Origin: Fodinibius salicampi
GTDB taxonomy: Bacteria; Bacteroidota; Rhodothermia; Balneolales; Balneolaceae
Assembly (NCBI RefSeq): GCF_039545095.1
Contig: NZ_BAABRS010000001.1
Span: forward strand, 806,001-870,000
Direction: 5' to 3'
Length of the DNA stretch: 64,000 nt
Part shown: positions 47,637 through 57,476 of the stretch, piece after piece
How positions within the stretch are numbered: the stretch's first letter is position 1
Layout: each line of letters opens with the position of its first letter
The notes under the pieces: model-generated
Told to the model about the DNA's origin: nothing
What the model saw: only the letters and a program-made list of their open reading frames with translations
Database searches by the model: none
Translations under genes and position numbers: made by a program

Positions 47637-49406
47637 TTAATTGTCTGCAAAGTTATATTTCGCTCGGGCAGTTTCCTTTAATGCTCGAATCAACTCATTT
47701 TTATCGACTGGTTTAGATACATAATCATCCATACCAGCTTGGAAACACAGATCACGATCTTCTTCCATAGCCGATGCTGTTAGTGCAATAATGGGGATAT
47801 GTTCATCACTATTTTCTTCTGCTTCCCGGATTAATTTTGTGGCATCATACCCATCCATCTCAGGCATTTGAATATCCATAAGAACAAACGCATAATCCTT
47901 GTCTTCGACAGCTTTAACAGCCTCTGTTCCCGTTTCAACGATATCCACTTCAAATCCTTCTTTTTCAAGAATCTTTCTGGCGACTATCTGATTAATCTTA
48001 TTGTCTTCGGCAACTAAAATATGGAGTTTTTCCAGCAATGGTCGCAAGTCTTCTGCAGATCGTTTGGGGTCTGTTGTAGAAACCTCTTCTGTTCCCTCAT
48101 ACTTACTTAATGGTATCGTAAACCAAAATGTTGATCCTACCCCTAATTCGCTTTCAACCCCCACTTCACCCCCCATAAGTCCAGCCAATTGTTTGGATAT
48201 TGCCAACCCGAGTCCTGTCCCCCCGTATTTCCGGGTAGTTGAGGAGTCAGCTTGCTCAAAAGAACTAAAAATTCCCTTTAGTTTATCTTTTGGAATTCCG
48301 ACCCCTGTATCCTTAACAGAAAATTTTATTATATGATTATTTTCATCCTCAGATTCAAGCTGCGTAATTTTGAATAAAACTCTTCCCTCTTCAGTAAACT
48401 TTACAGCGTTGCTTCCATAATTTACAAGGATTTGCCTTATTCTCGTCGAATCTCCGAGTAGTACTTCTGGTATTTTGTCCTCAATTGAATAATCAATCTC
48501 AATATTTTTTTCATTGGAGGAGAAAGAGATCACCTGTACTACCTCTTGAATAATTCTTTTTATTTCAAAAGGTATTTCTTCAATTTCCATCTTGTCGGCT
48601 TCCATTTTGGAAAAATCCAAAATGTCATTGATCACTCTTAACAGAGATTTGGCACTTGTTTTAACCATCTTGGATAGCTCGCGCTGCTCACTACTAAGGT
48701 CTGTTTCCAGCAACAGGTCATTCATCCCAATGACCCCATTCATGGGGGTACGAATTTCATGGCTCATATTTGCCAGAAATACACTTTTGGCCTCGGATGC
48801 TTCCACAGCCTTGTCCTTCATCTTTTTATACTCTTTTACCAACTCATTTAATTCTTTCGTCCGTTCCTGAACTTCCTTTTCAAGCTTTTCAGTATACGCA
48901 ATAGCTTCTTGCTGGAGCTTCCATTTGTTCGTAAGCGATAATGCCGTCTGTTTTAAAGCCGTAGCATCAAAAGGCTTTTTCATAAATAATAACTTATCAG
49001 TATTGCCCAGGTTACGAACAATTTCATCCCATGAATAATCGGAATAAGCGGTACAGATTACCATCTCGATATAAGGATAATCTTCCCATATTTTTTTGAT
49101 AGTTTGTATGCCGTCTATACCGGGAGGCATTCTTACATCCATAAAAACCAGAGCATAAGGATTTCCCTTTCCTGCCGCATCCTCGACCATTCGAATGGCT
49201 TCCTCTCCCTGGTATGCATGGTCTATATCATATTCAATATTCACCCCTTCATCTTCTTTGTCGGATGATGGGGTACCAAAAAGCTCATCGGCCATCTCTT
49301 GAAGCTCGACGTCTGAGTCTTTTGTATGGTTTGTAAGTATAGCCTCTATATCCTCATGAATGGCTTCATTATCATCCACTAAGAGAATATGATATGCCTG
49401 ATCCAT
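47637..49406 (-). CDS. REC-HisKA-HATPase-REC hybrid kinase
   Basis: The 589-residue soluble protein starts with a receiver ([18 protein letters not shown]). It carries a roughly 40-residue acidic insertion before the phospho-Asp ([14 protein letters not shown]). After a coiled coil come a classical HisKA ([20 protein letters not shown]), HATPase ([30 protein letters not shown]) and a second receiver ([23 protein letters not shown]). Two receivers flanking the kinase suggest a phosphorelay hub. It is the only protein in the cluster with receivers, so it may collect signals from the receiver-less kinases, though no Hpt or DNA-binding partner is encoded nearby. It sits between the first MASE2 kinase and a propeller kinase. 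Confidence 0.92.
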   Translation of the reverse strand: MDQAYHILLVDDNEAIHEDIEAILTNHTKDSDVELQEMADELFGTPSSDKEDEGVNIEYDIDHAYQGEEAIRMVEDAAGKGNPYALVFMDVRMPPGIDGIQTIKKIWEDYPYIEMVICTAYSDYSWDEIVRNLGNTDKLLFMKKPFDATALKQTALSLTNKWKLQQEAIAYTEKLEKEVQERTKELNELVKEYKKMKDKAVEASEAKSVFLANMSHEIRTPMNGVIGMNDLLLETDLSSEQRELSKMVKTSAKSLLRVINDILDFSKMEADKMEIEEIPFEIKRIIQEVVQVISFSSNEKNIEIDYSIEDKIPEVLLGDSTRIRQILVNYGSNAVKFTEEGRVLFKITQLESEDENNHIIKFSVKDTGVGIPKDKLKGIFSSFEQADSSTTRKYGGTGLGLAISKQLAGLMGGEVGVESELGVGSTFWFTIPLSKYEGTEEVSTTDPKRSAEDLRPLLEKLHILVAEDNKINQIVARKILEKEGFEVDIVETGTEAVKAVEDKDYAFVLMDIQMPEMDGYDATKLIREAEENSDEHIPIIALTASAMEEDRDLCFQAGMDDYVSKPVDKNELIRALKETARAKYNFADN

Positions 49407-49694
49407 AGCTGATTTACTTGTTTAATTTGAACCCTACCACATCCTTCTATTTCTTCGCCGTCATCAGATGCTTAATAATTAGAATAATTAAATATTTGTA
49501 AAAATATCCTTTTATAAGATTAACTTAAAAAATAAATAAGTACAACATTTTTCATGTTTGACTAAAACTTTTCCAAAAAATGAATTAATCCCATGTAATC
49601 ATAACGAAAAACCCGACCTTTATAAATTCTATACCTGGCAATTTAATATGGTAATTAATAATCATCATCAAAATTGGACTGGTTGTCAGTTCGA

Positions 49695-51164
49695 TTAATC
49701 TTCCATTTTAGGCTTCTCTTTTGATCTGGGAAAAACAAGAATAAAAGTCGCTCCTTTACCAATTCCTTCACTTTCCACCCGGATTTTCCCATCCATTTCG
49801 GACATATAATTGGCACAGCTGTGCAATCCGTAGCCATGCCCTTCAGTCTTAGTGGTAAATCCATGATTAAATATCTTGGATCGGTTTTCAGAGGTAATGC
49901 CTTCCCCTTTATCAGAAATAGACAAATAAACGTGTTCCTCATCCTGATAAGTACGAATTATAATCTCTTTATCATGAGAAAGGTTATCTGCCATGGCCTC
50001 TTTGGCATTCTTAAACAAGTTAATAAGAATGTGGATGAGCTTGCTTTTCTGGACTATAACCGGTTGGGTCTCTCCAAAATCCTTGACTATATCCAAACTA
50101 TGGCGGTCAATACTACCTGCTTGCAGTGTTAAGGTATCTTCAACAATCTGTTCCAGCTGTACTTGTTCATTGAGTCGCCCCACCCGGGCATAGTCCTGCT
50201 GAGTATCAATAACCTCAATCATAAGCTGTATCTTTTGATTCAGCCGCTTACAGTGGGTTTTCAGCTTTTTATGTTCTGCTTCCAGGGGTTCTTCCAGTTT
50301 TTGATAGTACTTTAGCAATTTCTTGCCACGGGGATCCTCAATAATAAATTCTTCCAGGTTATCTTTATGACTGTCCAGCAATTCATTAGCCTTTTTAAAA
50401 TCAGAAAGGGAGGAATGGGTCAGAGTCTGTTTAATCTGATTGGTGGAAATGTTCACGCTATTCAAAATATTACCGATATTGTGCAGCACACCTGTCGCTA
50501 AATCTGCCATCCCCGCCTTATGAGCTTTGTGGACCAACTCATCTCTGGTTGCATGAAGTTCTTGAACTGTTTCATTTAAAGCACTGTTTTTCTCTTCCAG
50601 CTTACCGCGAATCCCAGCTAATTTGCGGGCCTGAGTAAAGAAAGAAGCTGCTGCATTGGTAACGAAGAGTATAAGACTGAGCATTGCTGCAACCTCTATA
50701 TAAAATGGGGCCTCGGGCTGATATTCAAACCCCATAAAAACTCCACCTATTAACATACCAAAAGCAAACAGGAATAATGCCTTAAACATTTGCTTAAATC
50801 CTCCAATCATTGTATTGGTAATGAGTACTCCAGCAAGAAAAGCAAACGACTCCCAAATAAAGAATTGGGTAAATCCAGTCCATATACCTACCATCAACGA
50901 CTCAAACATCATGGCTTTTATCTCTACCTGTTTATCTCCAGGTCTGGATTTAGCTGTTAAATAAACCAAGTGTGGATAGATTAAGAAGGATACCACCATA
51001 AACGGGAAGTACCAATATGATAGGTCTCGTTCTAAAACTAATAGCGTAATTACTACAAATGAAGCACCCAAACCCAATATCCGAGGAAGATAGTTAGCCT
51101 GCGATAACCGGTGTGCTTCGCTAAGTTTAATTTCTCGAAAATTCGATGACATTTTGTTTACCAT
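49695..51164 (-). CDS. MASE2-like membrane histidine kinase (intact)
   Basis: The 489-residue protein parallels the 42444-43907 gene. Its MASE2-like membrane domain (about 20-180; YLPRILGLGASFVVI, SYWYFPFMVVSFLIYPHLVY) is followed by a coiled coil and the H box GVLHNIGNILNSV. It has N box NLFKNAKEA, G1 DKGEGI and G2 HGYGLHSCANYM. All ATP-site motifs are intact, unlike its paralogue. MASE2 is best known as an N-terminal membrane sensor of diguanylate cyclases; finding it on kinases of this type is unusual. It is the first gene of the leftward signalling cluster, with 288 nt before the hybrid kinase. Confidence 0.88.
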   Translation of the reverse strand: MVNKMSSNFREIKLSEAHRLSQANYLPRILGLGASFVVITLLVLERDLSYWYFPFMVVSFLIYPHLVYLTAKSRPGDKQVEIKAMMFESLMVGIWTGFTQFFIWESFAFLAGVLITNTMIGGFKQMFKALFLFAFGMLIGGVFMGFEYQPEAPFYIEVAAMLSLILFVTNAAASFFTQARKLAGIRGKLEEKNSALNETVQELHATRDELVHKAHKAGMADLATGVLHNIGNILNSVNISTNQIKQTLTHSSLSDFKKANELLDSHKDNLEEFIIEDPRGKKLLKYYQKLEEPLEAEHKKLKTHCKRLNQKIQLMIEVIDTQQDYARVGRLNEQVQLEQIVEDTLTLQAGSIDRHSLDIVKDFGETQPVIVQKSKLIHILINLFKNAKEAMADNLSHDKEIIIRTYQDEEHVYLSISDKGEGITSENRSKIFNHGFTTKTEGHGYGLHSCANYMSEMDGKIRVESEGIGKGATFILVFPRSKEKPKMED

Positions 51165-51557
51165 AGCTTAGCTGTTACAACGCACCAAATATGGGGTATG
51201 TACTTGCTGCTCAGTGAAACTTCTAAAACTATCTTTCACCAGCTGAAATTCAAATAATTAAGTTAGGAACCAGTTTAAATCCAATAATATACAGCAGTCA
51301 GCCTCTATGTTATTTCCCATCAAATATCCCAAGTGAGTATGCGCCTATAGAAATAAGATAAATCTCAACTTAAATAAATAATAAGTAAGTACAATCTTTT
51401 TTCGAATAAACTTCGGGCACTTTTGTTTTTTAAATTTTAATAAACTTTTATTCCTGACATTTTTTTCAAAAATTCTATTTGTAACTGTTCTCTTCACATT
51501 ACATTTTATGGAAAATTCTTTCTGAACACTTTTAAATAAAAACACGGAGTTTAATCT
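51165..51557. promoter_or_regulatory. 393-bp divergent region between kinase cluster and sodium transporter
   Basis: This is a very AT-rich gap between outward-reading genes and must hold both promoters. A 66-codon minus-strand frame at 51345-51545 is Lys/Phe-rich and looks like an AT-composition artefact. The GGAG at 51546-51549 is a good ribosome-binding site for the TTG start of the transporter. No other structure stands out. Confidence 0.5.
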
Positions 51558-52904
51558 TTGGCATCATCAACTATAGACCGGGGTAGCTGGAACTCAAAAC
51601 TGGGATTTGTACTTGCGGCTGCCGGCTCGGCGGTGGGATTAGGAAATATTTGGCGTTTTCCGACAGAGGCTGCTTCTAATGGGGGCGGAGCTTTCTTACT
51701 CATCTATCTAGCCTGTTGTTTTCTTATCGGCTATCCCGTTATGATGGCAGAAATTGGCATTGGACGGAAGACCGGTAAAAATCCTGTTGGCGCCTTTAAG
51801 GCACTCAGTACGAACAAGTTCTATCCGCTGATTGGTATGTGGGGGGTGCTCTGTGGGGTTATGATCCTCTCCTTTTATACAGTAGTTGCCGGTTGGACGG
51901 TAAGTTATGTATTTGAAGAAATCTTTTTCTTTGCGGGCTATACAGAATGGGCCGCGTGGATTGGTGATACGAGCAATGGCTGGCTTAATGCTTTCTTTTC
52001 GATTGTATTCATGTTTGCTACCGTATCAATTATTACTGGAGGGGTTAGTGATGGCATTGAAAGGGCAACAAAAATGTTAATGCCTCTCCTTTTTATCATA
52101 TTATTTGTATTAATCGGATATGTTGTTCTTCAGCCCGGTAGCACCGAGGGCCTGGCCGTTTACTTAAAACCGGATTTTTCACGTATCACTCCCGAGCTTG
52201 TATTTGCGGCAATGGGCCAAGCTTTCTTCTCTCTGTCTTTAGGAATGGGAGCCCTTATTACTTATGGATCTTATCTCAGCAAGCAGGAGAATGTACCGGA
52301 AGCCGCAGCCTGGGTTACCACTACGGATGCACTCGTAGCCTTTTTGGCCGGACTTCTGATTATACCTGCTATGTACATGGCTCAGGCACAAGGTATCGCC
52401 ATTTTTGATGATGGAGGAGAACTCCTTGCAGGTCCCGCGCTGATATTTCAGGTACTTCCCTCCTTGTTTCATGATCTGGGTGGAATATGGGGTATTTTTC
52501 TTGGGATCACCTTTTTCGTCTTGCTTAGTGTAGCCGCTCTAACCTCAACTATTTCACTGCTCGAAGTTCCGGTATCTTATGTGATTGATGAATTCCAGGT
52601 GCAACGCAAAAAAGCCGCTAAATATATAGGCCTCGGAATACTGGCTATCGCTTTAATCATTTCATTTGATACCTCTCTTATTGGCACCCTTGATTTTGTT
52701 TTCAGCCAGATCGGCTTACCCTTAGGAGGAATCATGATATGCCTGTTTTTGAGCTATGTCTGGAAAATTGATAGTGCAATGGAAGAACTTGAAACAGGGA
52801 ACCCAGGATTCGGCAGAGGCATTGTGGGACGAGTTTGGAAAATAATGGTTATGATCATCTGTCCCCTTGTGATCTTTTATAACCTGATCAATAACTTTCT
52901 TTAA
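51558..52904 (+). CDS. Sodium-dependent transporter (SNF family)
   Basis: The 448-residue protein has about 11-12 membrane helices and the family start WNSKLGFVLAAAGSAVGLGN followed by IWRFP. GGGAFLLIYL and the helix 6-8 region (FAAMGQAFFSLSLGMGALIT) supply the sodium-site residues of the LeuT fold. The start is TTG at 51558, supported by a GGAG eight bases upstream and by the family N-terminus. It should import an amino acid or related solute with sodium. It is 76 nt upstream of efp on the same strand. The substrate is unknown. Confidence 0.92.
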   Translation: MASSTIDRGSWNSKLGFVLAAAGSAVGLGNIWRFPTEAASNGGGAFLLIYLACCFLIGYPVMMAEIGIGRKTGKNPVGAFKALSTNKFYPLIGMWGVLCGVMILSFYTVVAGWTVSYVFEEIFFFAGYTEWAAWIGDTSNGWLNAFFSIVFMFATVSIITGGVSDGIERATKMLMPLLFIILFVLIGYVVLQPGSTEGLAVYLKPDFSRITPELVFAAMGQAFFSLSLGMGALITYGSYLSKQENVPEAAAWVTTTDALVAFLAGLLIIPAMYMAQAQGIAIFDDGGELLAGPALIFQVLPSLFHDLGGIWGIFLGITFFVLLSVAALTSTISLLEVPVSYVIDEFQVQRKKAAKYIGLGILAIALIISFDTSLIGTLDFVFSQIGLPLGGIMICLFLSYVWKIDSAMEELETGNPGFGRGIVGRVWKIMVMIICPLVIFYNLINNFL

Positions 52905-52980
52905 AAAAGAAAGGGCTTGTTATACTTCTGAGCTCATGGTATTTTTGAGCCAGAATTTTCAGATGAATTTAAAAAGATAT

Positions 52981-53556
52981 ATGGCCAAGGTTTCTACTTC
53001 TAACTTTCGAACCGGGATGGTAATTGAAGTTGATAATGAACTTTATTCCATTGTTGATTACCAACATGTTAAACCCGGCAAGGGCGGTGCTTTTCTTCGC
53101 ACAAAGCTCAAAGGTGTTGTCAATGAAAAAAATATCGAAAAAACCTTCCGTTCCGGGGAAAGTGTAAATGAGGTGCGTGTAGAGCATCAACCTTACCAGT
53201 TCCTGTACCTCGACGGGAACCTTTATTATTTTATGAATCAGGAAACCTTTGAACAGGTCCCTATTGAAGAAGAACGGATTAATAAATCTGAGTTTATTGC
53301 AGAAGGACAAGTCTGTACTCTTGTAGTTGATGTAGATAACGAGCAAATACTTTATGTATATCCACCAGACCATATCGTTGCAGAAGTAGCCGATACACGT
53401 CCCGGACTTAAGGGAGATACGGCACAAGGTGGAAGTAAACCTGCAACGCTTACCTCAGGGGCAACTATTCAGGTTCCCCTGTTCATCAATGAAGGAGAAG
53501 AAATAAAAGTCGATACCCGAACCGGCGAATACATTGAACGTGTAACATCAAATTAA
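52981..53556 (+). CDS. efp: Translation elongation factor P
   Basis: From ATG 52981 the protein has 191 residues, the normal EF-P length; the frame extends upstream to 52936 but those residues are not conserved. The N-terminal KOW-like domain contains VKPGKGGAFLRTKLKGV, whose loop lysine is the modified or tip residue. The two OB domains end in INEGEEIKVDTRTGEYIERV. EF-P frees ribosomes stalled on polyproline. It heads a plus-strand set with accB (9-nt gap), accC and gcvH. Confidence 0.95.
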   Translation: MAKVSTSNFRTGMVIEVDNELYSIVDYQHVKPGKGGAFLRTKLKGVVNEKNIEKTFRSGESVNEVRVEHQPYQFLYLDGNLYYFMNQETFEQVPIEEERINKSEFIAEGQVCTLVVDVDNEQILYVYPPDHIVAEVADTRPGLKGDTAQGGSKPATLTSGATIQVPLFINEGEEIKVDTRTGEYIERVTSN

Positions 53557-53565
53557 TCAGCTATC

Positions 53566-54072
53566 ATGGATTTAAAAGTAATTGAAAACCTTCTTGATCT
53601 CATTGCCGAAAGTGAAGTCAATGAAGTTTCTATTGAAGAAGGAGACTTTAAGATTAAAGTTAAAAAGAAAGCCGATATAGAACAGCAGGTTCCGCAACAG
53701 TTGCCGGTACAATACCAAGTTCCTGCACAGCCACAGGCGCCGCAGCAACCGGCTCAACCACAACAAGGGCAGCCTGCTCCCTCCTCCCAACAGCAGGCCA
53801 GCAGCGAAACGGCAGAAGAGTCTTCATCAGAACCTTCAGGCGAAGTTGTTAAATCGCCTATTGTAGGGACATTCTATCGTTCTCCCTCCCCTGATGATGA
53901 TGTTTTCGTTAAGGTTGGAGATCAGGTTGAACAAGGACAGACCCTGTGTATTGTGGAGGCAATGAAGATAATGAACGAAATTGAATCCGATTACGCCGGT
54001 GAAGTGAAAAAGATTCTGGTAGAAGACGCCGAACCGGTAGAATATGATCAACCCTTATTTATCATCGGATAA
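53566..54072 (+). CDS. accB: Biotin carboxyl carrier protein of acetyl-CoA carboxylase
   Basis: The 168-residue protein has an N-terminal helical domain (residues 1-35), a Pro/Gln-rich flexible linker (about 45-95) and a C-terminal biotinyl domain with [13 protein letters not shown], whose lysine is the biotinylation site. AccB carries carboxyl-biotin between biotin carboxylase and the transferase in fatty acid synthesis. accC follows 12 nt later, the usual pairing. The linker is longer than in E. coli but typical for the phylum. Confidence 0.95.
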   Translation: MDLKVIENLLDLIAESEVNEVSIEEGDFKIKVKKKADIEQQVPQQLPVQYQVPAQPQAPQQPAQPQQGQPAPSSQQQASSETAEESSSEPSGEVVKSPIVGTFYRSPSPDDDVFVKVGDQVEQGQTLCIVEAMKIMNEIESDYAGEVKKILVEDAEPVEYDQPLFIIG

Positions 54073-54084
54073 AAACAGACTTTC

Positions 54085-55440
54085 ATGTTTAATAAAATTC
54101 TTATCGCCAATAGAGGCGAAATCGCTCTTCGTATTATTCGTACCTGTAAAGAAATGGATATCAATACGGTTGCTGTCTTTTCTACGGCAGACCGAGACAG
54201 CCTGCATGTTAAATTTGCTGACGAAGCCGTCTGTATCGGCCCTCCGCCAAGCAGGGAAAGTTATCTTAAGATTCCCAGAATTCTCTCGGCAGCAGAAATA
54301 ACCAATGCCGAAGCCATTCATCCGGGCTACGGCTTTCTCTCCGAAAATGCTAAATTCTCCCGTATTTGTGGGGAGCATGATATTAAGTTCATCGGTCCCT
54401 CTCCTGAGGCCATTGATGCAATGGGAAATAAGTCCGTTGCCAAAAAAACCATGATTGAAAGTGGTGTTCCGGTGGTACCGGGCAGTGAAGGATTGATAGA
54501 ATCGGTGGAAGAGGCCAAAGAGATATGTGATGAAATTGGCTACCCGGTTATTATTAAGGCATCTTCCGGAGGCGGAGGACGCGGAATGAGGGTTGTCCAT
54601 GAAAAGGAAAATCTGCAGCAGAACTATAACATGTGTAAATCGGAGGCTGAAACCGCTTTTGATGATCCCGCAGTATATATAGAGAAATTTGTACAAGACC
54701 CCCATCATGTGGAGATTCAGGTTCTGGGCGACCAGCATGGAAATGTTATTCATCTCGGGGAACGGGACTGTTCGCTGCAACGACGCCATCAAAAGATTTT
54801 GGAGGAATCCCCCTCTCCTCTTATGACGCCCGAACTGCGCGAAGAGATGGGACAAGCAGCTATCGACGCAGCTAAAGCCGTTGATTACGAGGGTGCTGGT
54901 ACTGTAGAGTTCCTCGTAGATAAAGATAGGAAATTCTACTTTATGGAGATGAACACCCGTATTCAGGTTGAACATCCCGTCACAGAAGAAATTACCAATT
55001 ATGATCTTGTAGCTGAACAGATTAAGGCAGCTGCAGGCATAGAAATGGAGGATAGAGAATTTAAAATGAGAGGGCATGCTATTGAATGCCGGATTAATGC
55101 AGAGGATCCGGAACACAACTTCCGTCCATCAGCCGGTAAAATAAAAGTGTTCCATCTTCCAGGGGGGCATAGTGTACGCGTTGATACTCATGCTTATGCT
55201 GATTATAACATTCCTCCCCATTACGATTCGATGATTGGCAAACTTATTGTTAGTGCTCCAACCCGGGAAGATGCTATAAAGCGTATGAAGCGATCGCTGG
55301 AAGAGTTTATCATAGAAGGGGTTAAAACAACAATACCCTATCATCTCCAGCTTATGGATGATGAAAACTTCAAAAAAGGTGAGTTTAATACACACTACCT
55401 GGAAGAATTTGATTTTAATCCTGATCCCAATAAGAAATAA
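54085..55440 (+). CDS. accC: Biotin carboxylase subunit of acetyl-CoA carboxylase
   Basis: The 451-residue protein has the N-terminal [20 protein letters not shown], the ATP-grasp glycine loop [14 protein letters not shown], the bicarbonate and metal site [18 protein letters not shown] and the C-terminal domain with [17 protein letters not shown]. All are diagnostic of biotin carboxylase. It carboxylates the biotin on AccB with ATP. It lies between accB and gcvH. A 353-residue open frame on the opposite strand is a by-product of the codon pattern and not a gene. Confidence 0.96.
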   Translation: MFNKILIANRGEIALRIIRTCKEMDINTVAVFSTADRDSLHVKFADEAVCIGPPPSRESYLKIPRILSAAEITNAEAIHPGYGFLSENAKFSRICGEHDIKFIGPSPEAIDAMGNKSVAKKTMIESGVPVVPGSEGLIESVEEAKEICDEIGYPVIIKASSGGGGRGMRVVHEKENLQQNYNMCKSEAETAFDDPAVYIEKFVQDPHHVEIQVLGDQHGNVIHLGERDCSLQRRHQKILEESPSPLMTPELREEMGQAAIDAAKAVDYEGAGTVEFLVDKDRKFYFMEMNTRIQVEHPVTEEITNYDLVAEQIKAAAGIEMEDREFKMRGHAIECRINAEDPEHNFRPSAGKIKVFHLPGGHSVRVDTHAYADYNIPPHYDSMIGKLIVSAPTREDAIKRMKRSLEEFIIEGVKTTIPYHLQLMDDENFKKGEFNTHYLEEFDFNPDPNKK

Positions 55441-55447
55441 CCACTTT

Positions 55448-55828
55448 ATGAGTTATCCTGAGGACCTAAAATATACCAAAGAACATGAATGGCTACGAGA
55501 CAACGGTGATGGAACAGCTACAGTTGGTGTTACTGATTTTGCCCAGAGTGAGTTGGGTGATATTGTCTTTGTAGAGCTTGAACCCGAAGGTACTGAGTTT
55601 GAACAAGATGAGGTATTCGGAACCGTTGAGGCTGTTAAGACTGTATCTGAGCTATTTGCTCCAGTTGCAGGAGAAATTATGGAAATCAATGAAGCATTAG
55701 AAGCGGAACCAGAACTTGTAAATGACGATCCGTATGGGAATGGATGGATGGTTAAAATTGCTGTTACCAATGAGGGGCAGCTCGATGAGCTTATGACTGC
55801 CGAGGAATACAAGGAAATTGTAAATTAA
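55448..55828 (+). CDS. gcvH: Glycine cleavage system H protein
   Basis: From ATG 55448 the protein has 126 residues, the standard length; the frame runs back into accC but that part is not conserved. It has YTKEHEWLR, VGVTDFAQSELGDIVFVELP-like core, and the lipoylation site VEAVKTVSELFAPVAGEI with its lysine. GcvH shuttles the aminomethyl group during glycine cleavage and can carry lipoate for other complexes. The other gcv genes are not in the window. It follows accC by 7 nt and precedes guaA by 57 nt. Confidence 0.95.
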   Translation: MSYPEDLKYTKEHEWLRDNGDGTATVGVTDFAQSELGDIVFVELEPEGTEFEQDEVFGTVEAVKTVSELFAPVAGEIMEINEALEAEPELVNDDPYGNGWMVKIAVTNEGQLDELMTAEEYKEIVN

Positions 55829-55885
55829 TCTTAAAAATTACCGGGTATCTATAAAAAGGACCCTTTTTTATTATAATATTATTTT

Positions 55886-57436
55886 ATGCAGCACCGACCT
55901 TCCGACTGGATTCTAATCCTTGATTACGGATCCCAATACACCCAACTTATAGCACGTAGAATAAGAGAATTTAATATTTATTGTGAAATTCATCCCTTCA
56001 ATAAGGATCTTTCCGACTTTGAAAATAATTTGCCCAGCGGTGTTATTATGTCGGGAGGCCCCAGCAGTGTTAATGATGAGGACGCTCCCTACCTGAATAC
56101 AAATGTCTTTGACTTTGAGGTCCCTGTATTGGGTATTTGTTATGGGCTCCAGATTTTAGCCCATCATATTATCCCCGGTAGTGTGGAAAAAGCGGAACGA
56201 CGAGAATTCGGCCGATCTGACCTTATTGTCGACGACGACAGTGATCTACTAAGCAATATCCCGGAAGAATCCGTGGTTTGGATGAGTCATGGCGATCATA
56301 TAAAAAAACTTCCTGCGGACTACGAAATAATTGCCCACACTGATAATGCCCGGGTTGCAGCCGTACGCCATGTAAATGAAAAAATATTTGGGGTTCAATT
56401 TCATCCGGAAGTAGTTCATACGGTCTATGGCAAGCAAATACTTAAGAATTTTGCTCTTGACATTTGTAAACTTGAAGGTACCTGGACCGCAGAATCTTTT
56501 ATTGAATCGACCGTAAAAGAGATTCGTGAACAGGTTGGAAATGACCGGGTAGTCTGTGGACTTAGTGGTGGTGTGGATTCTACCGTGGTCGCCTCCCTCA
56601 TTCATGAAGCCATTGGTGACCAACTACAATGTATTTTTGTAGATAATGGGTTACTTCGTAAAAATGAATTTCAAAAAGTACTGGATCTATACGAAAAGGA
56701 ACTTAACCTGCCGGTAAAAGGTATCGACGCTTCCGATCAATTTTTAGAGGCCTTAAAAGGAGTTACTGATCCCGAGAAAAAACGAAAGATTATCGGAAAC
56801 GTTTTTATCGATGTATTCGATGAGGCTATCAGCAACGACAAGAGTTTCAAGTTCTTGGGTCAGGGCACCCTTTATCCGGATGTTATTGAGAGTATTTCTT
56901 TTAAAGGTCCCTCTGCAACTATAAAATCACATCACAATGTAGGCGGACTTCCCGAAGAGATGAATCTATCACTGATTGAACCAGTAAGGGAATTATTCAA
57001 AGATGAGGTCCGAAATGTCGGACGCAAGCTGGGGATTCCGGATGGTTTTATAAAACGCCATCCCTTTCCAGGACCCGGACTGGGTATCCGCATTTTATCG
57101 GATGTTACCAGGGATAAGCTGACACTGTTGCGTGAAGTAGATGATATTTTTATAAGTGAACTTCGGAGTCAGGATCTGTATGATGAAGTCTGGCAGGCCC
57201 TGGCGGTACTTCTCCCGGTACAAAGTGTAGGTGTTATGGGAGATGAGCGTACTTATGAATATACTGCTGCCTTACGGGCTGTAACCAGCGTGGATGGCAT
57301 GACGGCTGATTGGGCCCATCTTCCTCATCCTTTTTTAGCATACGTTTCCAACCGGATTATCAACGAGGTGCCGGGTATTAATCGCGTGGTATATGATGTA
57401 AGTTCTAAGCCCCCTTCTACTATTGAATGGGAATAA
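55886..57436 (+). CDS. guaA: GMP synthase (glutamine-hydrolysing)
   Basis: The 516-residue protein has an N-terminal glutamine amidotransferase (nucleophile Cys in [11 protein letters not shown], His and Glu in GVQFHPEV). It also has an ATP pyrophosphatase with the P loop [17 protein letters not shown] and a C-terminal dimerisation domain ending PPSTIEWE, the exact GuaA terminus. It converts XMP to GMP. All catalytic residues are present. It is the last clearly housekeeping gene of the plus-strand run starting at efp. Confidence 0.97.
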   Translation: MQHRPSDWILILDYGSQYTQLIARRIREFNIYCEIHPFNKDLSDFENNLPSGVIMSGGPSSVNDEDAPYLNTNVFDFEVPVLGICYGLQILAHHIIPGSVEKAERREFGRSDLIVDDDSDLLSNIPEESVVWMSHGDHIKKLPADYEIIAHTDNARVAAVRHVNEKIFGVQFHPEVVHTVYGKQILKNFALDICKLEGTWTAESFIESTVKEIREQVGNDRVVCGLSGGVDSTVVASLIHEAIGDQLQCIFVDNGLLRKNEFQKVLDLYEKELNLPVKGIDASDQFLEALKGVTDPEKKRKIIGNVFIDVFDEAISNDKSFKFLGQGTLYPDVIESISFKGPSATIKSHHNVGGLPEEMNLSLIEPVRELFKDEVRNVGRKLGIPDGFIKRHPFPGPGLGIRILSDVTRDKLTLLREVDDIFISELRSQDLYDEVWQALAVLLPVQSVGVMGDERTYEYTAALRAVTSVDGMTADWAHLPHPFLAYVSNRIINEVPGINRVVYDVSSKPPSTIEWE

Positions 57437-57476
57437 ATGACAGAACAAAATGAGCTGAAAGAAGTTAAAGTATTCT

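Noticed and set aside
51345-51545. 66-codon minus-strand frame in the gap before the sodium transporter
   Set aside because: Composition is dominated by Lys, Phe and Ile from AT-rich DNA. There is no ribosome-binding site or family resemblance.
54055-55116. 353-codon open frame on the minus strand opposite accC
   Set aside because: accC is unmistakable on the plus strand with intact motifs. The antisense frame has no recognisable domain and is rich in Cys, Phe and His, as expected from a reversed codon pattern.
55848-55876. AAAAAGG/CCTTTTT sequence after gcvH as a terminator
   Set aside because: The arms are almost directly adjacent, so a stable hairpin loop cannot form without losing most of the GC pairs. 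guaA follows closely.
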